Assembly (NCBI GenBank): GCA_012837835.1
Contig: DUQK01000003.1
Span: forward strand, 1-64,000
Length of the DNA: 64,000 nucleotides
Reading direction: 5' to 3'
Origin: Christensenellaceae bacterium
Lineage (GTDB): Bacteria > Bacillota > Clostridia > Christensenellales > Aristaeellaceae
Position 1 is the stretch's first letter. Each line of letters opens with the position of its first letter. The position numbers were made by a program, and so were the translations under genes. Of the stretch, positions 60,958-64,000 are shown one piece after another. The notes beneath the pieces were generated by a model. It was given only the letters and a program-made list of their open reading frames with translations, was not told the origin of the DNA and did no database searches.

Positions 60958-61870
60958 AGTAGAAATCGTCCGCAGGTACAGCGCCGCCGAATTGCTTTAA
61001 ATCTATATTGGCGGTGATTTCAATCTGCTCACGGGCATCAAGCGCGCTCATATAGCGGATTGTACAGTTCGGTATAGCGCTCATAGCTACTTTTTTGTTG
61101 GGGAGTATTTCCATTTCAGCGGCAGCCTCTGCCACTGCAGGTATATCGCTAACGCATTTCCCGCAGGATTCCTTAACCTTTTCAAGGTAGTCTTCCACTA
61201 CATCGGGATAATGTTCTATAGTTTCCGCATTAACAAAAAGCCCTGCCTGCGTAAAACCGTCATGACCGGTGGCAGCCTTGTAAAGTTCGTTTACAGAATA
61301 GGCGGTTATCCTATCATTCTTGGTGCGGGCAGCGGTTAGCGCAGGTTCGGCGGTTAGCACTATGCTTTCCGCATCGGATAAAAGCAATTTCTGTGTATTT
61401 GAAGCGCCCGCAAGATATTCTATATTGGCGGGTTCTATGCCATTTTCAGCCAAAACAAACTTTGCTATAGAAGAGTTGATTGTCTTTTCGCCGAACATAG
61501 TGATTTCAGCGCCGTTTATATCATCCAGAGTAAAGTTTTCCCTCTGTGAAGCTATAAACAGGTTGCCCCAGCCAACCACAGCCGCAAGCTTGTAGTTGGA
61601 TTTGCCCATCTTGTAGAGCTTAGCGCCGGCATTTAAGGGGGCGATTATAAAATCCGCCGTGCCGTTAGAAAATTCGGCAGTAATGGTTTCAGCCGTTAGA
61701 TAGGTATAGTTTTCCGGCGCCTGCACCGCCAGCGTTACAAGCGCAAGCCCGGGAGCGCCGCTAGGCGAAGAAACCTTTACTACATATTCCTCAGCATATG
61801 CCATAGCGGACATGCTAATTATACTTAGTATAACAATAACGGTAAGAACTAGAGAGCGAAATCTTTTCAT
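60944..61870 (-). CDS. ABC transporter substrate-binding protein (NMT1/SsuA/TauA-like)
   Basis: A 308-residue exported binding protein. Residues 1-26 are a signal peptide (MKRFRSLVLTVIVILSIISM, then AYAEE) with no lipobox cysteine. SGAPGLALVTLA near 37, the ADFIIAPLNAGAKLYKMG segment near 72 and the AVVGWGNLFIAS strand near 97 fit the NMT1-like group, which binds sulfonates, aromatic acids or pyrimidine precursors. The overlapping permease gene downstream is its partner. AAGGAG precedes the ATG, and a consensus-like promoter is at 61921-61949. The ligand cannot be told from the sequence. Confidence 0.82.
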   Translation of the reverse strand: MKRFRSLVLTVIVILSIISMSAMAYAEEYVVKVSSPSGAPGLALVTLAVQAPENYTYLTAETITAEFSNGTADFIIAPLNAGAKLYKMGKSNYKLAAVVGWGNLFIASQRENFTLDDINGAEITMFGEKTINSSIAKFVLAENGIEPANIEYLAGASNTQKLLLSDAESIVLTAEPALTAARTKNDRITAYSVNELYKAATGHDGFTQAGLFVNAETIEHYPDVVEDYLEKVKESCGKCVSDIPAVAEAAAEMEILPNKKVAMSAIPNCTIRYMSALDAREQIEITANIDLKQFGGAVPADDFYYGAK

Positions 61871-61894
61871 GTTTTTATCTCCTTTTTTTTAATT

Positions 61895-61949
61895 CGCGGC
61901 GCAAGTTAGCCGCCCCTAACATTTTAATACAATAATATAATTCTGTCAA
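61895..61949 (-). promoter_or_regulatory. Promoter with inverted repeats at the start of the NMT1-like gene
   Basis: On the minus strand: TTGACA (61949-61944), 17-nt spacer, TAAAAT (61926-61921). Directly after it GTTAG-GGGCGG-CTAAC (61920-61905) spans the expected start, and GCGGC/GCCGC (61913-61909 with 61900-61896) can form a hairpin at the mRNA 5' end. Operator or stabilising hairpin; function not shown. Confidence 0.7.
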
Positions 61950-62003
61950 TGGTAAATTGGGAATATATCAAAGCCTTAAGAGGAAAATGGCACCGCATTT
62001 AAC

Positions 62004-62032
62004 TTGACAATATTTCCGATAAACCTTATCCT
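62004..62032 (+). promoter_or_regulatory. Promoter of enolase
   Basis: TTGACA (62004-62009), 17-nt spacer, TATCCT (62027-62032). Confidence 0.6.
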
Positions 62033-62041
62033 TATATGTGA

Positions 62042-63337
<1,296 letters not shown>

Positions 63338-63368
63338 TAAGCGATAGGCATACATATACAATATTACA

Positions 63369-63401
63369 GCTTCGGGCGCTTTATGTACCCGAAGCTTTTT
63401 T
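63369..63401 (+). terminator. Terminator of enolase
   Basis: GCTTCGGG (63369-63376) pairs with CCCGAAGC (63388-63395) and is followed by TTTTTT. Confidence 0.92.
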
Positions 63402-63415
63402 ATACCGTAAGTTAA

Positions 63416-63424
63416 TGCTATAAT
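63416..63424 (+). promoter_or_regulatory. Extended -10 promoter element of the methyltransferase gene
   Basis: TGCTATAAT at 63416-63424 is an extended -10 box (TGn plus a perfect TATAAT); the -35 region lies in the enolase terminator T-run and is poor. Confidence 0.6.
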
Positions 63425-63443
63425 TCGCTTGAGGTGTTAAAAT

Positions 63444-63959
63444 ATGAGTGTTGATAATCTACTAATAACCGAAAGCCCTGTTGGCAGCATTTTGATAACG
63501 GCTGAAGAAGGCTTTATTATTGGGCTTGATTTTGCTCAAGATAATTACGAGTGTGAACACACAAAAAAGCTAAACGATATAAGCGGGCATTATCAACAAT
63601 CTGTATTAAAAGAAGCGCATGAATGGCTTTACGTTTATTTTAAAGGCAATGTACAGGAAATACCCCCGCTCAAGCTGCAAGGCTCGGATTTTAGAATGAT
63701 GGTATGGGAGCTTATAAAAGAAATACCATACGGGAAAACTAGAAGCTATGGAGAGCTTGCAAAAATATTAGCCAAAAAAAGAGGCGGCGCAATGTCCGCA
63801 AGGGCTGTTGGAGGCGCCGCAGGAAAGAACCCCATAGCTATTATGGTACCCTGCCATAGGTTAGTTGGCGCAAACGGCAAGCTGGTAGGCTTTGGCGGGG
63901 GCATTGAAAAGAAGAAAATACTGCTTGAAATTGAAAGGGAGTATTCCGCGCATTGGTAG
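63444..63959 (+). CDS. ogt: Methylated-DNA--protein-cysteine methyltransferase (Ogt type)
   Basis: A 171-residue suicide DNA-repair protein that takes the methyl group from O6-methylguanine onto its own cysteine. FRMMVWELIKEIPYGKTRSYGELA near 88-111 (split here) includes the helix-turn-helix arginine finger region, and the acceptor motif PCHRLVG near 139 holds the reactive Cys, followed by GKLVGFGGG. The N-terminal ribonuclease-like domain is normal for Ogt. GAGGTG precedes the ATG. It is a single gene near the window end. Confidence 0.95.
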   Translation: MSVDNLLITESPVGSILITAEEGFIIGLDFAQDNYECEHTKKLNDISGHYQQSVLKEAHEWLYVYFKGNVQEIPPLKLQGSDFRMMVWELIKEIPYGKTRSYGELAKILAKKRGGAMSARAVGGAAGKNPIAIMVPCHRLVGANGKLVGFGGGIEKKKILLEIEREYSAHW

Positions 63960-64000
63960 TTTTTATCAAGTAGTGAAAATATTGCAGTAAAATATAGCGA

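Noticed and set aside
61895..61920. Small H-type pseudoknot riboswitch upstream of the NMT1-like gene
   Set aside because: The predicted transcription start from the promoter at 61921-61949 falls inside the first stem, so the full structure would not be transcribed.

Overview
The window looks like chromosome of an anaerobic, low-to-medium GC Bacillota (Clostridia-like) bacterium. Pointers are the yloU-yloV-recG order, scpA-scpB, a ruvC-ruvA-ruvB-queA string, a CBS/DRTGG manganese pyrophosphatase, a biotin-dependent sodium-pump decarboxylase operon, TTG/GTG starts behind strong AGGAGG-type ribosome sites, and many sigma-A promoters (TTGACA, 17-18 nt, TATAAT). None of the five ABC substrate-binding proteins has a lipobox cysteine, which is unusual for a single-membrane Gram-positive and leaves a two-membrane envelope open. 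No species name is supported by the sequence alone.

Layout. 1-430: tail of an IS1182-type transposase and copy 1 of a 159-bp repeat. 426-5063: amino-acid uptake (binding protein, divergent permease and ATPase) with an aminotransferase and an iron-type 2-hydroxyacid/alcohol dehydrogenase. 5184-10065: minus-strand sodium-pump decarboxylase/carboxyltransferase operon. 10261-10447: two tRNA-Ser genes. 10607-21379: L-fucose module (AraC regulator, sugar ABC importer, GH29 fucosidase, Gfo/Idh oxidoreductase, aldolase, kinase, isomerase) with codon use unlike its surroundings, so probably acquired. 21725-23341: pyrophosphatase. 23587-25280: two secreted proteins of unknown role. 25531-27474 and 37176-39119: two near-identical peptide-binding proteins without permeases. 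27843-32546: a three-gene operon (ICMT-like membrane protein, GH3-type adenylating enzyme, membrane GGDEF/HD-GYP protein). 33236-35013: pseudouridine breakdown (psuG, psuK). 35384-36715: glutamine synthetase.

From 39201 to 53621 the minus strand carries housekeeping and envelope genes: scpB, scpA, an M50 protease, a TPR protein, three tandem VanY-type carboxypeptidases, an HflX GTPase with a JAMM-like N-terminal domain, a cysteine desulfurase, recG, yloV, yloU and an L,D-transpeptidase. From 53732 the plus strand has a SNF2 helicase with a nuclease-like N-terminus, then ruvC-ruvA-ruvB-queA and a small membrane protein. rpsT, a binding-protein/permease pair without an ATPase, enolase and an O6-alkylguanine-DNA methyltransferase close the window.

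The most unusual items are (1) five copies, each exactly 159 bp and all in one orientation, of an inverted-repeat element whose arms covary, four of them bracketing successive gene modules between 21.4 and 33.0 kb; (2) the ICMT-like/GH3/HD-GYP operon between two of those copies; (3) the PD-(D/E)XK-like/SNF2 fusion with an apparently leaderless start; and (4) two orphan peptide-binding proteins sharing a promoter with a palindrome at the predicted transcription start. No CRISPR array, prophage or complete insertion sequence was seen.
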